From NCBI RefSeq assembly GCF_007176755.1, contig NZ_BJTV01000015.1:124001-188000 (forward strand): DNA of 64,000 nucleotides, given 5' to 3'. Position numbers and translations under genes: made by a program. A model generated the notes under the pieces. It did not search any database. It was given only the letters and a program-made list of their open reading frames with translations, and had not been told where the DNA came from. This DNA is from Streptomyces sp. 1-11 (GTDB taxonomy: Bacteria > Actinomycetota > Actinomycetes > Streptomycetales > Streptomycetaceae). Of the stretch, positions 50,024 through 58,243 are shown piece after piece (the stretch's first letter is position 1; each line of letters begins with the position of its first letter).

Positions 50024-50093
50024 TCAGCCCTTGGCGTACTACTCGGTCCGTCAGCCCTTGGCGTACCAGGTCCTTCAGCCCCTGGCGTACTCG
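50024..50093. repeat. Triplicated 3' end of the cupin gene
   Basis: TCAGCCCYTGGCGTAC occurs at 50024, 50051 and 50075. On the minus strand the unit encodes YA(R/K)G-stop. Spacings of 27 and 24 bases keep all copies in one reading frame, so the gene's last codons and stop are repeated twice downstream. Confidence 0.8.
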
Positions 50094-50431
50094 TTCGCCG
50101 TCATCCCGGCGAAGTCGAACACCACGACCTGCTCGTCGCCCACCACCCAGGCGTCGTGGCCGGGCCCGCAGACGAAGACGTCGCCCGGGCCGACCTCGCT
50201 CTCGCCGCCGTCCTCCATCCGCAGGTGCATCCGTCCCTGGACCACGTAGCCGTTGTGGTGGACCATGCAGCTCGCGGTGCCCGCGATCGGTCCCACGGAA
50301 TCCGACCATCGCCAGCCCGGTTCGAAGGTGCCCACCGCGAAGTCCAGCCCGGTCAGGTGGAGGGCTTCGAGGTGGCCGCGGGGGAAGTCACGCCGCTCGT
50401 CGGGTTTGTCGACCGTCTTCACTTCCAGCAT
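50075..50431 (-). CDS. Cupin domain protein
   Basis: A 118-residue single cupin barrel. Its metal-site motifs are HHNGYVVQGRMHLRMEDGG, with the usual Gly-rich turn GPGDVFVCGPGHDAWVVGD. Small cupins of this kind are enzymes, sensors or storage proteins, and the specific role is unknown. GGGAGG precedes the ATG. The stop codon lies at the first of three repeated copies of its own C-terminal coding sequence; stop-codon readthrough would extend it by only RTWYAKG. Confidence 0.85.
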   Translation of the reverse strand: MLEVKTVDKPDERRDFPRGHLEALHLTGLDFAVGTFEPGWRWSDSVGPIAGTASCMVHHNGYVVQGRMHLRMEDGGESEVGPGDVFVCGPGHDAWVVGDEQVVVFDFAGMTANEYARG

Positions 50432-50620
50432 GACGGTGTCCTCCCTTCCGGCCGCTCAGCACGGCCGGGGCCGGCCCCCGTCCCCGGCGGCCACGGACGG
50501 CACCGGCAGCACAATGGCGGCGACCGCACCCCTCGCCTCCATCGTCGGCCCGCCCCACCGGGCCCGCCAATCGAGGCGGTGCGGTCGGGAGGGCCGAGAA
50601 AAATTCGCCGGGCGCAGGGT

Positions 50621-50646
50621 GCAACCTCGGCCGGGGCCGGACGTCT
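50621..50646 (+). promoter_or_regulatory. Predicted ECF-sigma promoter
   Basis: GCAACC (50621-50626), a 16-base spacer and GTCT (50643-50646) form the AAC...GTCT pattern typical of ECF-sigma promoters. It lies 59 bases before a secreted-protein gene whose operon encodes an ECF sigma factor, suggesting autoregulation. Confidence 0.55.
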
Positions 50647-50704
50647 GTCGGGGTGGAGGCCTCCACTTCGACCCATGTCCGGCACCGATCGACCGAAGGA
50701 ACCC

Positions 50705-51178
50705 ATGTCCGCACAGCAACTCCCCCGCCCCGGCCGTACCCGCAGGCTGCGTACCGTCCTCGGGGTCTCCGCCGTCGGCGCGGCCCTGGCCGTGGGCGGC
50801 GCCGTCACCGCGCAGGCGGTGCAGGGCGACGCCCGGCCCGCCTCCCACTCCGCCCCCACCGCCGTGCCGGCGCCCGCGGGCGGCCACGCGACCCCGGCGC
50901 CCGTACCCTCCCCGACCCGCCCGCCGTCCTCGAAGCCCGTCCCCACGCCGTCGTACCCGCCCACCGTCGCCCCGACGCCCGTGCCGTCCAGCCCGCACGA
51001 GCCGACCCCGGTGCCGTCGGTGCCGGGCACGAAGGCGCCGGCCCCCGTGCCGTCCCCCACCCTCCCCGGCGCCCCGCGGCCGGCCCCCGCGCCGCACCAC
51101 GGCCACCGGGCGGCCTCGCCGAGTCCGGTCCCGGCGGGCCGGCTCGCCACACCCGCGCCGGTTCCGCGGCACCACTGA
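50705..51178 (+). CDS. Secreted proline-rich protein
   Basis: A 157-residue protein with a basic N-terminus and a hydrophobic signal (TVLGVSAVGAALAVGGAVTA, then QA) predicted to direct export. The mature part is almost entirely Pro, Ala, Val, Ser and Thr in PTPVPSS/PAPVPSP-type repeats. It is therefore extended and probably cell-wall-spanning or surface-exposed. It has no catalytic domain or sorting signal. It precedes an ECF sigma factor gene by 63 bases and is probably under the same ECF-type promoter. Its function is unknown. Confidence 0.75.
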   Translation: MSAQQLPRPGRTRRLRTVLGVSAVGAALAVGGAVTAQAVQGDARPASHSAPTAVPAPAGGHATPAPVPSPTRPPSSKPVPTPSYPPTVAPTPVPSSPHEPTPVPSVPGTKAPAPVPSPTLPGAPRPAPAPHHGHRAASPSPVPAGRLATPAPVPRHH

Positions 51179-51241
51179 GGCAGCGCCGCGGGTGCGGGGA
51201 GCCGCCCGGCGCGGCTCCCCGCACCCGCGGCCGGGAGATCC

Positions 51242-51946
51242 ATGACGACAGCCACACCACCGGCGGCGCCCTTCCCCTGGGGCCCGTCCCGCACTCCGGC
51301 GCGCAGGCGGCACCGCCTGCCCGCGGCGCCGGCGGCGCCCCTGCGCGCACCGTTCGGCGCCCGTCTCCTCGCGCGCCTCCGCGCCGGGGGCCCGGCCGTC
51401 CCGGCACCGGCCGGCGGCCGCGCCGGCGTCGGCGCGCACGGGCCGGCCGCCGTCGAGGCTCCGCCGGACATCGAGGAGTTGTACCACCACCGCCGGCTCT
51501 CCCTGGTGCGCCTGGCGGTGCTGCTGGTCGACGACCTGCCCACGGCCGAGGACGTCGTGCAGGACGCCTTCACCGCGCTGTTCCGGCGCCACGGCCACCG
51601 GCTCGGTTCGCTCGACGACCCGGAGGCGTACCTGCGGACGAGTGTCGTCAACGGCGCCCGCTCGGTGCTGCGGCGGCGCAGGACCGTACGGGCGCACGTC
51701 CCCGAACCCGAGCGGCACGCGCCGCCGCCGGAGGAGCAAGTCCTGCTGCACGAGGACCACCAGGAGGTGCTGGCGGCCCTGCGGACGCTGACCCCGCGCC
51801 AGCGCGAGGTCCTGGTGCTGCGCTACTGGTCGCACCTGACCGAGGCCCAGATCGCGGCGACGCTCGGCCTGTCGCGGGGCGCCGTCAAGTCCACGGCCAG
51901 CAGGGCCCTGGACGCCCTGGGCCGACGTCTGGAGGGTCTGCGATGA
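51242..51946 (+). CDS. ECF RNA polymerase sigma factor (SigE family)
   Basis: A 234-residue ECF sigma factor. The first ~75 residues are a disordered Pro/Ala/Arg extension. Region 2 follows (YHHRRLSLVRLAVLLVDDLP, AEDVVQDAFTALFRRH), then region 4 with LTPRQREVLVLRYWSHLTEA and the helix-turn-helix IAATLGLSRGAVKSTASRAL. GGGAGATCC precedes the ATG, but an internal start that removes the disordered tail is possible. The next gene overlaps by ATGA and encodes a single-pass membrane protein that may act as its regulator. Confidence 0.9.
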   Translation: MTTATPPAAPFPWGPSRTPARRRHRLPAAPAAPLRAPFGARLLARLRAGGPAVPAPAGGRAGVGAHGPAAVEAPPDIEELYHHRRLSLVRLAVLLVDDLPTAEDVVQDAFTALFRRHGHRLGSLDDPEAYLRTSVVNGARSVLRRRRTVRAHVPEPERHAPPPEEQVLLHEDHQEVLAALRTLTPRQREVLVLRYWSHLTEAQIAATLGLSRGAVKSTASRALDALGRRLEGLR

Positions 51947-52296
51947 ACGACTCCGCCCCCGGAGGGACCGGCACCGCCTCGGCCCCGGTCGAGGAACGGC
52001 TGCGCGCCGCCCTGGCCGCACGCGCGCGGTCCGTCGGCCCGGTCGACCTGCGGCCACCGCGCCCGCCGTCCACCGCGGCCCGTTCCCGCCGGCCGCCGTC
52101 GCGCCGCGTGACCATCGGCCTGCTCGCGCTGGCCGCGGTGGCGGCCCTGCTGTTCCTCACCGTGCGGAACGAACAGCCGCGCCCGTCCGCACCGGCCCGC
52201 TCACCCCGGCCGACGACGACCGGCACCGCGACCCCGCCGCCCACCACCGTCCCTCCGCAGCCGGCCCGGCCGTCCCCGAGCAGCCCGGCGCCCTAG
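51943..52296 (+). CDS. Small single-pass membrane protein, putative sigma regulator
   Basis: A 117-residue protein. It has a cytoplasmic N-terminus of ~54 residues, one membrane segment (VTIGLLALAAVAALLFLTV, residues ~56-74) and a Pro/Thr/Ser-rich external tail. Translational coupling to the sigma gene and the topology match small membrane anti-sigma-like proteins, but there is no zinc-binding HxxxCxxC motif. The anti-sigma role is inferred from context alone. Confidence 0.65.
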   Translation: MNDSAPGGTGTASAPVEERLRAALAARARSVGPVDLRPPRPPSTAARSRRPPSRRVTIGLLALAAVAALLFLTVRNEQPRPSAPARSPRPTTTGTATPPPTTVPPQPARPSPSSPAP

Positions 52297-52456
52297 GGTC
52301 TTCCGTGCGGATCGGGCCGGATCAGGGAGCGGGGTCGGGCGCCGCACACCGCGAGGCGGCGCAGGACGACATGGCGGAGCTGCCCTACGGCCGTATCGGA
52401 AGTCCCGGGTCCGGGTCTGTCGGCGTCGCGGCCCGGAGGCGACTAGGTTGTGGCAC

Positions 52457-53422
52457 ATGAGCAACCTTGACCGCGCGCCGGTACCGAGCGTGTGCGGCGG
52501 CCGCGGATTCGTCGTCGCCGAGCCCGTCCGTGAACTGCTGAGTCCCCGCCGTGTGAAGCTGGGCGAGTCGACCGAGGTACGCCGGCTGCTGCCGAACCTC
52601 GGCCGGCGCATGATCGGCGCCTGGGCCTTCGTCGACCACTACGGCCCCGACGACATCGCCGACGAGCCCGGTATGCAGGTGCCGCCGCACCCGCACATCG
52701 GGCTGCAGACGGTGAGCTGGCTGCACGAGGGCGAGGTGCTGCACCGCGACTCCACCGGCAGCCTCCAGACCATCGGACCCCGGCAGCTCGGCCTGATGAC
52801 CTCGGGCCGGGCGATCAGCCACTCCGAGGAGAGCCCCAGATCGCACGCGCGCTTCCTGCACGGCGCCCAGCTCTGGGTCGCGCTCCCCGACGAACACCGC
52901 CACACGGACCCGAAGTTCGAGTACCACGCCGAGCTGCCCCTGGTCACCGCGCCCGGCCTGACCGCCACCGTGATCCTCGGCGGCCTCGACGGAGCGACCT
53001 CCCCCGGCACGGCGTTCACCCCGATCGTCGGCGCCGACCTCGCCCTCACCCGGGGCGCCGACGTACGCCTGCCCCTGGAGCCGGACTTCGAGTACGGGGT
53101 GCTGGCCATGTCCGGCGAGGTGCACGTGGACGGCGTCCCGGTTCTGCCCGGCTCGATGCTCTACCTCGGCTGCGGCCGCACCGAACTCCCGCTGCGCGCC
53201 GAGTCGGACGCCGGGATCATGCTGCTGGGCGGCGAACCGTTCGCCGAGGAGCTGATCATGTGGTGGAACTTCGTCGCGCGCACCCAGTCGGAGATCGAGC
53301 AGGCCCGCGAGGACTGGGCGCTGGGCACCCGGTTCGGCGAGGTGAAGGGCTACGACGGTGCTCCGCTGCGGGCGCCCGAACTCCCCGCGGTGCCGCTGAA
53401 GCCACGGGGAAGGGTGCGCTGA
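52457..53422 (+). CDS. Pirin family protein
   Basis: A 321-residue bicupin of the pirin family. The N-terminal cupin has the metal-binding PHPHIGLQTVSWL, followed by HRDSTGSLQTIGPRQLGLMT and SGRAISHSEES. The C-terminal cupin begins around ATVILGGLDGATSPG. Bacterial pirins include quercetin 2,3-dioxygenases and regulators of central metabolism. The ATG at 52457 gives the usual N-terminus; TTG at 52448 is an alternative. The 160 bases upstream show no other gene. Confidence 0.92.
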   Translation: MSNLDRAPVPSVCGGRGFVVAEPVRELLSPRRVKLGESTEVRRLLPNLGRRMIGAWAFVDHYGPDDIADEPGMQVPPHPHIGLQTVSWLHEGEVLHRDSTGSLQTIGPRQLGLMTSGRAISHSEESPRSHARFLHGAQLWVALPDEHRHTDPKFEYHAELPLVTAPGLTATVILGGLDGATSPGTAFTPIVGADLALTRGADVRLPLEPDFEYGVLAMSGEVHVDGVPVLPGSMLYLGCGRTELPLRAESDAGIMLLGGEPFAEELIMWWNFVARTQSEIEQAREDWALGTRFGEVKGYDGAPLRAPELPAVPLKPRGRVR

Positions 53423-53658
53423 CCCGGGGAAGCGTTGGAAAGTCAGCGCCGGTCCCGCTGGGCCTTCCTGGGGCGTGACACTCATCAGGGCGTCGCGCCC
53501 CCGCCTGACCGCGGCTGGTCCAGCCGGTACTGCCGTGCTGCCGCCGCTGGTGCTGCACGTGGCGCGCCGGCAGCCGCTTCGCCAGGAGGCCGAGGAGAAC
53601 CTCGCACCGGCCGCACCGCTCGGCGCCGGCGGCGACGCCGAGCGGGCGGTCCCGGCCG

Positions 53659-53979
53659 TCAGCTGTCCAGCTCCTCCTCGATCGGCGGTTTCGGCACATC
53701 GCGCAGATGCTGGGACTGTCCCGGCCTGCCACCTTCGCGAGCCTGCTCGGCACGCTGTGCCGCGCTCAGACCCAGGTCCGAGCTGGGATCCACGCGCACC
53801 GACCGGGCCACCTCCTCACGGTTGGCATACTGCTCGGCCGGGATGCCGCGCAGCGCCTTAACGACATCCGGCGCGGCGCCCGACCGGCTCGCAGCTTCGA
53901 TCAACCTGTCCTTGCCGGCGGGGAAGTCGACATCCTTGATGGCCTCCACCACGTCCCGGGCGCTCGTACTGTGGGTCAT
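53659..53979 (-). CDS. DUF2795 domain protein
   Basis: A 106-residue hydrophilic protein. Residues ~8-62 form a DUF2795 helical domain (VVEAIKDVDFPAGKDRLIEA, then DVVKALRGIPAEQYANREEV). The rest is a charged disordered tail. DUF2795 proteins are small, often stress-induced, and of unknown function. GAGGGAGAAGAGG precedes the ATG. The flanking gaps (53423-53658 and 53980-54211) show no convincing gene; both contain only short open frames without ribosome sites. Confidence 0.85.
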   Translation of the reverse strand: MTHSTSARDVVEAIKDVDFPAGKDRLIEAASRSGAAPDVVKALRGIPAEQYANREEVARSVRVDPSSDLGLSAAQRAEQAREGGRPGQSQHLRDVPKPPIEEELDS

Positions 53980-54211
53980 GGCCTCTTCTCCCTCATCGGG
54001 ATCCGCTGGACCAGCCGGGTAACCGGCGAGGGCCGCTCACTCACCTCCTCCACCCGCCGGATTCTCCCGGTTTGCCGGACTGGGCGGTGGGGCCGGCCCG
54101 ACAAGAGGTGGTCGTCGCGCCCCAACCCGGGAGCAAGACGTACGACACCGAGCGCACGAGGGCTCGCATGGGCACGGAGCGACTTCGCCCTGTGTCCGAT
54201 CCCCGGGTGCC

Positions 54212-55282
54212 TCAGCCGTGGCGTGGGCGGCCACGCTCGTACTGCTTCGGCCACGGGACGTCGTCACGGAGCACGTCGGCCGCGCGGAGTGGCCAGGTCG
54301 GGTTGCGCAGCAGTTCGCGGGCGAGCATGATCGCGTCAGCCGAGCGATCCACGAGGATCTGGTCGGCCTGCTCCGGTGCGGTGATCAGGCCGACCGCGGA
54401 GACGGGCAGGGCCGCGCCCTCGCGGACGGCTCGGGCGAAGGGGACCTGGTAGCCGGGCTCCACTTCGATACGGGCGTTGTGGACGAGTCCGCCGCTGGTG
54501 ACATCCACCAGATCGACCCCGTGGGCCACCAGGTGCCGCGACAGCTCGACCGTCTCCTCCGGCGTCCAGCCGCCATCGGCCCAGTCCGTGGCCGAGAAGC
54601 GTACGAAGAGCGGGCGGTCCTCCGGCCACTGCGCCCGTACGGCGTCGGTGACCTGGACGAGGAAACGGCTGCGCCCGTCGAGGCCGCCTCCATACTCGTC
54701 GTCGCGGTGGTTGGACAGCGGTGACAGGAACTGGTGCAGCAGATAGCCGTGCGCGGCGTGGATCTCCAGGACCTCGAAGCCGGCTGACAGCGCCCGCGCG
54801 GCGGCCTCGCCGAAGGCCCGGACCAGTGCGCGGATATCGTCCGCGCCGAGCTCCCGTGGCGCCGGCCAGTCGTCGAACGGCAGCGGTGACGGTGCCACCG
54901 TCTGCCATCCTCCGGCCTCCGGTTCGACGTACCCCCCGCCCTCCCAGGGCGGTGCCGTCGACGCCTTGCGGCCGGCATGGGAGATCTGGATGCCGGCAAC
55001 GGCCCCCTGTCCGTGGACGAAGTCGGTGATCCGCTTGTACGCGGCGGCCTGTCCGTCATCCCAGATGCCGGCGTCGGAAGGGGTGATCCGGCCGTCAGGT
55101 TCCACTGCCGTGGCCTCCTGCATGACCAGGCCGGACCCGCCGCGTGCCAGGGAGCCGAGATGGACCAGATGCCAGTCCTGCGGATAGCCGTCGACCGAGC
55201 TGTACTGGCACATGGGGGCCACCCAGGCCCGGTTCGGAAAGGTCGTGCCGCGGAGGGTGAGCGGCGAGAAGAGACGGCTCAT
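54212..55282 (-). CDS. NADH:flavin oxidoreductase, OYE/YqjM family
   Basis: A 356-residue FMN-dependent ene-reductase of the thermophilic-like (YqjM) branch of old yellow enzymes. PMCQYSS contains the FMN-modulating cysteine of this branch. QISHAGRKAS and EIHAAHGYLLHQFLSPLSN contain the His pair that binds the substrate oxyanion. It reduces activated C=C bonds with NAD(P)H and often responds to electrophile stress. ATG at 55282. The 273-base gap to the UvrA-like gene contains a tandem GACAAAGCCA repeat (55429-55449) but no clear gene. Confidence 0.94.
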   Translation of the reverse strand: MSRLFSPLTLRGTTFPNRAWVAPMCQYSSVDGYPQDWHLVHLGSLARGGSGLVMQEATAVEPDGRITPSDAGIWDDGQAAAYKRITDFVHGQGAVAGIQISHAGRKASTAPPWEGGGYVEPEAGGWQTVAPSPLPFDDWPAPRELGADDIRALVRAFGEAAARALSAGFEVLEIHAAHGYLLHQFLSPLSNHRDDEYGGGLDGRSRFLVQVTDAVRAQWPEDRPLFVRFSATDWADGGWTPEETVELSRHLVAHGVDLVDVTSGGLVHNARIEVEPGYQVPFARAVREGAALPVSAVGLITAPEQADQILVDRSADAIMLARELLRNPTWPLRAADVLRDDVPWPKQYERGRPRHG

Positions 55283-55555
55283 CGCGGGCCTCGCAGGGGG
55301 ATGTGGGACGCCGGGTGCTCCCGCGGCCGTCGAGCCGTGACGGCCTCGGCTTCTGCGGGCGCCCCTCACGGTGGGTGCGCCCGAGTACCCGGCCGCTCGT
55401 GGCACAACCACGGCCAGGGGCGCTCACGGACAAAGCCATGACAAAGCCACGAGCGATGTCCGCCACAAGCTGGAACGACGCTCGGCGACGCGGGCGACGC
55501 TGCGCCCGGGACCCGGCCGACCGGTGCTCAGCCCCTCACGCTGTCGTCGGGAGCG

Positions 55556-58024
55556 TCAGGAGCGCGCGAGCCGGGCCGCGAGATAGGGCGCGGTGGCACT
55601 GCGGCGGGCCCTCGCCACCGTGGCCGGCAGGCCCGCCGCGACCACCCGCCCGCCCGCGTCGCCGCCGCCCGGCCCGAGGTCGACGACCCAGTCGGCGGTG
55701 GCGATCGTGTCCATGTCGTGCTCGACCAGGACGACCGTGTTGCCTGCGTCGACGAGCCGGTGCAGCTGTCGCAGCAGCAGCGCGATGTCCGAGGGGTGCA
55801 GTCCCGCCGTCGGCTCGTCCAGCAGGTAGAGCGCGTGCCCCCGGCGGGCTCGCTGCAGCTCGGTGGCCAGTTTGATGCGTTGCGCCTCACCCCCGCTGAG
55901 TTCCGTCGCGGGCTGGCCCAGCCTCAGGTACCCCAGCCCCACCTCGCGCAACGTCTCCAGACTGCGGGAGGCGGCCGGGACGGCGGAGAGGAACTCGCCG
56001 GCGGCGTCCACGGACAGCGCCAGTACTTCCGCGATGTTCTTGCCGCGGTAGGTGACTTCGAGCGTTTCGGCGTTGTACCGGGCGCCCTCGCAGGTCGGGC
56101 ACGGCGCGTAGGTGCCGGGCAGGAACAGCAGTTCCACCGCGACGAATCCTTCGCCCTGGCAGGTCTCGCACCGCCCTTCGGGCACGTTGAAGGAGAACCG
56201 CCCGGCCGAGTAGCCGCGCGCCCTTGCTTCGTCCGTCGCCGCGTACAGCTTGCGCACCGCGTCGAACATCCCCGTGTACGTGGCCAGGTTGGACCGGGGA
56301 GTCCGGCCGATGGGCCGCTGGTCGACCCGGACCAGCCGGTCGAACGACTCGACCCCCGACGCGTCCTGGACGTCGACCTCGAACCGCGCCTCGTCGGGCT
56401 CCTCGGGTACGAGTCCGAGGTGGCCGCGGACGACCTCGGCGAGCACCTGCGTCACCAGCGTCGACTTCCCGGAACCGGACACGCCCGTCACCGCCGTCAG
56501 CACACAGAGCGGTACGTCGACCGACACGTCGTGCAGATTGTGGCGGGAGACGCCGCGCAGGTGCAGCCAGCCGTGCGGGGTGCGCGGGCGGTGATCGAGG
56601 GGCTGGGCGCGCCCGAACAGGTACCGGCTCGTGGCCGACTCCCCGACCCGCTCAAGACCGGCGACCGGGCCGCTGTACAGCACGTGACCGCCGCCCTCGC
56701 CCGCACCGGGGCCGATGTCGACCACCCAGTCCGCCCGCCGTACGACGTCCATGTCGTGCTCCACGACGAACAGCGAGTTGCCCGCCGACTTGAGGCGGTC
56801 CAGCACCTCCAGCAGCGGCTCCGCGTCGGCCGGGTGCAGGCCCGCGGAGGGTTCGTCGAGAACGTAGACGACGCCGAACAGCCCCGAGCGCAGCTGGGTG
56901 GCGATCCGCAGGCGCTGCGCCTCGCCGGGCGACAGGGTCGTCGAGCGGCGCCCGAGGCTGAGATATCCGAGGCCCAGGTCGAGCAGTACGTCGACCCGCG
57001 CGACCAGATCGCCGCAGATCCGTACCGCGACCTCGGTCGTCTCCCCGGACCGGGCGGTCGGCGTGGTGGCGTCGGCCTCGGACCGCCCCGCGACGGGCCG
57101 CAGCAGCGTCAGGACCTCGGTGAGCGGCATCGCGTTGATCTCGGCGATGGAACGTCCGGCGAAGGTCACGGCGAGCGCCTCGGGCCGCAGTCCGCTGCCG
57201 TGGCAGACGGGGCAGGGCACACTCCTGACGAACCGGAGCGCCCGTTCGCGCATCCTCTCGCTCTTGGAGTCCGCGAGGACGTGCATGACGTGCTTGCGGG
57301 CGCTCCAGAACTTGCCCTGGTAGCCGTAGTCGACGCGGCCCTCCTCCGGCTCGATGTACACGGAGGGCTGCTCGTCCGTGTACAGCAGCCAGTCCCGGTC
57401 CTTCTTCCTGAGCCTGCGCCACGGTCGGTCGATGTCGATCCCCAGGCCGCTCACGACACTGCGCAGGTTGGCGCCCTGCCAGGCGCCCGGCCAGGCGGCG
57501 ATCGCCCCCTCGCGGATGCTCAGCGAGGGGTCCGGGACGATCAGGTCCTCGGCGACGTCGTGCACGACGCCCAGTCCGTGGCACTTCGGGCAGGCGCCGG
57601 CCGCGGTGTTGGGTGAGAATGACTCGGCTTCCAGCCGTGCGGCCCGGGGCGGATAGGTGCCGGCGCGGGAGTACAGCATGCGCAGCAGATTGGACAGCGT
57701 GGTGAGGGTGCCGACCGTCGAGCGCGAGCTGGGCGCCCCGCGTCGCTGCTGCAGGGCCACGGCCGGTGGCAGCCCGGTGATTTCCTGCACGTGCGGTGCG
57801 CCGACCTGTTGCAACAGCCTTCGGGCGTACGGTGCCACGGACTCGAAGTAGCGCCGCTGGGCCTCCGCGTAGAGCGTGCCGAAGGCGAGCGAGGACTTGC
57901 CCGAACCGGAGACGCCGGTGAAGGCGACCATGGCGTCCCGCGGAACGTCGACATCGATGTTCCGCAGGTTGTTCTCACCGGCGCCCCGTACACGTACGAA
58001 GGGGTCACTCGCGTCCTTGCTCAC
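55556..58024 (-). CDS. UvrA-like ABC ATPase (UvrA2/DrrC type, lacks UvrB-binding domain)
   Basis: An 822-residue excinuclease subunit A paralogue. Walker A of the first ATPase is GVSGSGKSS (Lys43), and the second is GVSGSGKSTLV. Zinc modules include CPKCHGLG, CPVCHGSGL, CETCQGEG and CPTCEGARYN. Signature motifs are LSPGEAQRLRIA and LSGGEAQRIKLA. The sequence passes directly from the first ATPase segment to the first zinc module, so the domain that binds UvrB in UvrA is missing. Such UvrA2/DrrC proteins protect against DNA-binding drugs in antibiotic producers. GTG start. A 19-bp tandem repeat lies immediately upstream. Confidence 0.92.
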   Translation of the reverse strand: MSKDASDPFVRVRGAGENNLRNIDVDVPRDAMVAFTGVSGSGKSSLAFGTLYAEAQRRYFESVAPYARRLLQQVGAPHVQEITGLPPAVALQQRRGAPSSRSTVGTLTTLSNLLRMLYSRAGTYPPRAARLEAESFSPNTAAGACPKCHGLGVVHDVAEDLIVPDPSLSIREGAIAAWPGAWQGANLRSVVSGLGIDIDRPWRRLRKKDRDWLLYTDEQPSVYIEPEEGRVDYGYQGKFWSARKHVMHVLADSKSERMRERALRFVRSVPCPVCHGSGLRPEALAVTFAGRSIAEINAMPLTEVLTLLRPVAGRSEADATTPTARSGETTEVAVRICGDLVARVDVLLDLGLGYLSLGRRSTTLSPGEAQRLRIATQLRSGLFGVVYVLDEPSAGLHPADAEPLLEVLDRLKSAGNSLFVVEHDMDVVRRADWVVDIGPGAGEGGGHVLYSGPVAGLERVGESATSRYLFGRAQPLDHRPRTPHGWLHLRGVSRHNLHDVSVDVPLCVLTAVTGVSGSGKSTLVTQVLAEVVRGHLGLVPEEPDEARFEVDVQDASGVESFDRLVRVDQRPIGRTPRSNLATYTGMFDAVRKLYAATDEARARGYSAGRFSFNVPEGRCETCQGEGFVAVELLFLPGTYAPCPTCEGARYNAETLEVTYRGKNIAEVLALSVDAAGEFLSAVPAASRSLETLREVGLGYLRLGQPATELSGGEAQRIKLATELQRARRGHALYLLDEPTAGLHPSDIALLLRQLHRLVDAGNTVVLVEHDMDTIATADWVVDLGPGGGDAGGRVVAAGLPATVARARRSATAPYLAARLARS

Positions 58025-58028
58025 CGTT

Positions 58029-58065
58029 CCTGACTACCCGATCGCGTCCTGACTACCCGATCGCG
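58029..58065. repeat. 19-bp tandem repeat upstream of the UvrA-like gene
   Basis: CCTGACTACCCGATCGCG occurs at 58029-58046 and 58048-58065 with a 19-base period. It overlaps the ribosome-binding and leader region of the leftward gene. A separate inverted repeat GACAG-ACG-CTGTC lies at 58079-58091. Confidence 0.75.
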
Positions 58066-58243
58066 CCGGGAACCGCGCGACAGACGCTGTCACCGGGCCC
58101 CGCTCACACGAGCATCCGGGGGACCTTCCCGGTCGCCCCGTGAGTACGAGAGAAACAATCCACACATGTCCGGTAAGCCTGCCCGGGAGCGGGTACGCGA
58201 CATGCCGCTCGGCTCCTGAAGGCTTCGAGGGACGGAGTGATCC

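Noticed and set aside
53976..54254. 92-codon frame between the OYE and DUF2795 genes
   Set aside because: No ribosome-binding site, poor codon bias, overlap with the end of the OYE gene and Arg/Pro-rich content argue against a gene.
55440..55875. Possible small gene starting near 55438 in the gap after the OYE gene
   Set aside because: The reading is Arg-rich and runs antisense into the UvrA-like gene, with no Shine-Dalgarno sequence.
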